This document shows, piece by piece, positions 5,603 to 7,526 of a DNA stretch of 7,526 bases (its first letter is position 1; every line of letters starts with the position of its first letter). Under the pieces are notes generated by a model. That model did not search any database, was not told the origin of the DNA, and saw only the letters and a program-made list of their open reading frames with translations. The stretch is from assembly GCA_016784705.1 (NCBI GenBank), contig JADHUD010000115.1:1-7526 (forward strand), given 5' to 3'. This DNA is from Spirochaetia bacterium. Lineage in GTDB: Bacteria; Spirochaetota; Spirochaetia; JABMQR01. The position numbers were made by a program, and so were the translations under genes.

Positions 5603-6523
5603 GTGAAAAAACACAAAATTTATATGGTCGGATGTGGCGGTATGCTGGGAGAAGCGTTTTTTGAAAAATATAGACAAGATTATGAATTAAAGTGTACCGA
5701 TATTGATGTGAATGAAGACTGGCTTTCATACCTAGATTTCCGTGATGCTGATGCTTATAAAACTGATGTAAAAAATTTCAGACCTGACTGGTTATTTCAT
5801 CTTGGCGCATATACTGACCTTGAATATTGTGAACTACATGAAGAGGTTACATACATAACAAACACAGAATCGGTGAAGTATGCTGTAAAGATTGCAAATG
5901 GTTTAAATATTCCAATCCTTTATATAAGTACGGCTGGTATTTTTGATGGTATTAAAGATGTATATGATGAATCAGATACACCTAACCCAATAGGTCATTA
6001 TGGAAAATCAAAATATTTTGGTGAAAAATTTGTGATTGAAAATGCAAAGGAATATTTGATTTGCAGAGCTGGATGGATGATGGGTGGCGGACCTAAAAAG
6101 GATAAAAAATTTATTCAAAAAATTATGAAGCAGATAAAAAATGGCAAAAAAGAGCTTCATATTGTAAATGACAAACTGGGTACACCAACCTATACACACG
6201 ATTTCGCAACAAACGTTAAATTGTTGATTGAAAAAGGAGAACGCGGTCTATTTAATATGGTTTGTGGTGGATTTACTGGTCGATTTGAGGTCGCAACTGA
6301 ATTGGTGCGACTGTTGGATCTTCAAGACGACATAAAGATTACGGAAGTTAATTCTGATTATTTTGCAAAGGAATATTTTGCAGATCGCCCTGCTTGTGAA
6401 CGGCTGATTAACAAAAAACTAGATGATTTAAGATTAAACATTATGCGTGACTGGAAAGTAGCTTTGAAAGATTATTTAAATAATTATTATTCAGCTTATC
6501 TTTCACATTCAGAATTTTTATAA
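5603..6523 (+). CDS. Extended SDR, dTDP-4-dehydrorhamnose reductase (RmlD)-like
   Basis: This 306-residue protein begins with GTG and reaches the Rossmann loop VGCGGMLG (9-16) almost at once, as RmlD proteins do. Other family marks are the HLGAYTDLEYCE region (66-77), Ser109 in YISTAGIFDG, and catalytic Tyr133 with Lys137 (HYGKSK). The GTPTYTHDFA segment (193-202) and a late DRPACERLINKKL stretch (261-273) resemble the RPxxSxLd motif of RmlD. RmlD reduces dTDP-4-dehydro-L-rhamnose with NAD(P)H in the cytoplasm. No rmlA, rmlB or rmlC lies in the window, so the substrate may be a different nucleotide-4-ketosugar or a related keto-sugar. It is followed after 20 bases by the glycosyltransferase and is probably co-transcribed with it. 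Family is well supported; the exact substrate is not. Confidence 0.85.
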   Translation: MKKHKIYMVGCGGMLGEAFFEKYRQDYELKCTDIDVNEDWLSYLDFRDADAYKTDVKNFRPDWLFHLGAYTDLEYCELHEEVTYITNTESVKYAVKIANGLNIPILYISTAGIFDGIKDVYDESDTPNPIGHYGKSKYFGEKFVIENAKEYLICRAGWMMGGGPKKDKKFIQKIMKQIKNGKKELHIVNDKLGTPTYTHDFATNVKLLIEKGERGLFNMVCGGFTGRFEVATELVRLLDLQDDIKITEVNSDYFAKEYFADRPACERLINKKLDDLRLNIMRDWKVALKDYLNNYYSAYLSHSEFL

Positions 6524-6543
6524 TTTTACTATGTACATAAAAT

Positions 6544-7359
6544 ATGAATAATGATATCTTTTTCAGTGTAATGATTTGTTGCTACAATTCAGAAAAATAT
6601 CTTAATGAAACTCTAGATAGTGTTGTAAATCAAACCTATAAAAATTGGGAAATTCTGGCAATTAATGATGGCTCAACTGATAATACTGAAAAAATCTTAA
6701 TGAGTTTTAAGAATAAGGGTATTGCAATAAGATATTATAAACAAAAAAATAAAGGTTTTGCTTCAGCCAGAAATAAAGCGATGGACCTTGCTAAAGGCGA
6801 ATGGATTGCAATCATAGACCATGATGATATTTGTATGCCAAGTAGATTAGAAGTTCAGGCAAGCCATATTAAAACAAATCCCGAAGCTAAACTATTTTTT
6901 GCAAACACTATTCATTTCAACAATGAGAATCCTATGATTCGACATCAATTTGATCGAATTAAACCATATGAATTAGATTTGAGAGCAGAAAAAGTAATGA
7001 ATAATCTTCTTCGCCATGGCTGTTTTATAGATACTGAGAGCGTTGTTTTTAATAAGAAAGCGGCCCTTGATATTGGTGCGTTTAATACGTCATATAAATA
7101 TGTAGTTGATTTTGATTTTTTTTTAAGAATGGGCTCAAAATACGACATGTTTGCTAGTCAAGAAATAATTTCTAAATGGAGGATCCATAAACAACAGGCT
7201 ACCCAGACAATGAGATATGTTATTCATGATGAAAGAAAGAAAATGTTTAATGAATATCTCTGGTTTAACGGGGTTACCAATAAGACACGATTTGCAATGC
7301 TATTTAATCTTGTAAAAAATTATATTAAAGATAATTTAATAAAATGGAACATACACTGA
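6544..7359 (+). CDS. Family 2 glycosyltransferase (GT-A fold)
   Basis: The 271-residue protein opens with the GT2 strand FSVMICCYNSEKYLNETLDS (7-26). It continues with VNQTYKNWEILAINDGSTDNT (28-48), where Asp42 contacts the nucleotide. ARNKAMDLAKGEWIAIIDHDD (75-95) contains the metal-binding DxD (Asp92, Asp94). VVDFDFFLR (187-195) carries the acidic residues usual for the catalytic base, and KWRIHKQQATQ (211-221) closes the domain. There are no membrane spans, so it should act at the cytoplasmic face, transferring one sugar from a nucleotide donor onto the lipid-linked glycan. Donor and acceptor cannot be read from the sequence. The length is typical of a single-domain GT2. There is no Shine-Dalgarno before the ATG; the preceding gene ends 20 bases upstream. 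The stop falls just before the insertion sequence, so the gene is intact. Confidence 0.9.
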   Translation: MNNDIFFSVMICCYNSEKYLNETLDSVVNQTYKNWEILAINDGSTDNTEKILMSFKNKGIAIRYYKQKNKGFASARNKAMDLAKGEWIAIIDHDDICMPSRLEVQASHIKTNPEAKLFFANTIHFNNENPMIRHQFDRIKPYELDLRAEKVMNNLLRHGCFIDTESVVFNKKAALDIGAFNTSYKYVVDFDFFLRMGSKYDMFASQEIISKWRIHKQQATQTMRYVIHDERKKMFNEYLWFNGVTNKTRFAMLFNLVKNYIKDNLIKWNIH

Positions 7360-7424
7360 TAAAACAGTTAGTATTTTAAAATCAAACAATCTTGAATTCA
7401 ACTCTTAAGTGCAACTCAAAGAAT

Positions 7425-7474
7425 GGTTGTAGAAGAAGCGGAGTGGCTGTATGCTTCGCACCTTACTTACAACC
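7425..7474 (+). repeat. Nested inverted repeat in the IS leader
   Basis: GGTTGTA (7425-7431) pairs with TACAACC (7468-7474), and inside it GAAGC (7435-7439) pairs with GCTTC (7453-7457). The structure ends 17 bases before the transposase ATG. Such leader stems in insertion sequences can limit translation of readthrough transcripts, but that function is inference here. Confidence 0.4.
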
Positions 7475-7491
7475 AAATAAGAGGTGCACAA

Positions 7492-7526
7492 ATGAAACGA
7501 TACAGCCAGCTCACGCTGGAACAAAG
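7492..7526 (+). CDS. IS30-family transposase, first codons only (partial)
   Basis: ATG at 7492 follows GAGGTG (7481-7486) by 5 bases, the strongest Shine-Dalgarno in the window. The eleven complete codons read MKRYSQLTLEQ, and the next begins AG. This matches the N-terminus common in IS30 transposases (the x-Y-x-Q-L-T-x-E-Q-R start of the helix-turn-helix region). These DDE enzymes cut and join the element ends. The catalytic domain is beyond the window, so it cannot be said whether the gene is intact. Confidence 0.7.
   Translation, partial: MKRYSQLTLEQ

Larger units (their letters stand above)
7396..7526 (+). mobile_element. Left end of an IS30-family insertion sequence (partial)
   Basis: The DNA after the glycosyltransferase changes character: more GC, a strong Shine-Dalgarno, and a coding start typical of IS30 transposases. 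The likely terminal inverted repeat begins near ATTCAACTCTTAAGTGCAAC (7396-7415), which resembles IS30-family ends as I remember them. The right end is outside the window, so the repeat cannot be matched and the left boundary could be off by about ten bases. The target duplication cannot be seen either. Confidence 0.65.

Noticed and set aside
1..7526. CRISPR arrays, tRNA or rRNA genes, JUMPstart/ops element
   Set aside because: No regularly spaced repeats, no tRNA-like or rRNA-like sequence and no GGCGGTAGC motif were seen on reading the window.

Overview
This is an AT-rich stretch of a bacterial surface-polysaccharide gene cluster (O-antigen, capsule or similar), with every recognisable gene on the + strand. 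It carries the tail of one gene, seven complete genes and the first codons of an IS30-type insertion sequence. The host cannot be named from the sequence. Low GC and a polymerase/ligase-type membrane protein fit many AT-rich Gram-negatives and some Gram-positives, and no taxon-specific marker is present.

Region 1 (1-340) holds the 3' end of an unrecognised coding region, then a 70-base gap with a ribosome binding site. Region 2 (341-3587) is the most interesting part. Four genes are packed with gaps of 0 bases, an overlap, and 0 bases: a GmhA-like SIS-domain sugar-phosphate isomerase, a classical short-chain dehydrogenase (SDR), a 3-dehydroquinate-synthase-type sugar phosphate cyclase, and a short D-2-hydroxyacid dehydrogenase. 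Read together they look like a dedicated pathway that makes a carbocyclic (cyclitol or carbasugar) or related unusual precursor for the glycan. Housekeeping shikimate synthesis is a poor fit because none of its other genes is nearby. Two enzymes are altered at known active-site positions: the cyclase has His where dehydroquinate synthases have an active-site Lys, and the isomerase has lost part of the GmhA metal/catalytic set.

Region 3 (3588-5342) is a 249-base gap with a short perfect inverted repeat and a possible promoter, followed by a 501-residue polytopic Wzy/WaaL-type polymerase or ligase. Region 4 (5343-7359) is a 260-base gap ending in a good sigma70-like promoter and an odd seven-G ribosome binding site. 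It is followed by an RmlD-like extended SDR and a GT2 glycosyltransferase. Region 5 (about 7396-7526) is the left end of an IS30-family element, cut by the window edge.

A plausible picture: the cassette and the RmlD-like reductase make unusual activated sugars, the GT2 enzyme adds one residue to the lipid-linked unit, and the polytopic protein polymerises or ligates it. Sugar activation (kinase, phosphatase, nucleotidyltransferase), the flippase and most glycosyltransferases are not in the window. The chemical identity of the product is inference.
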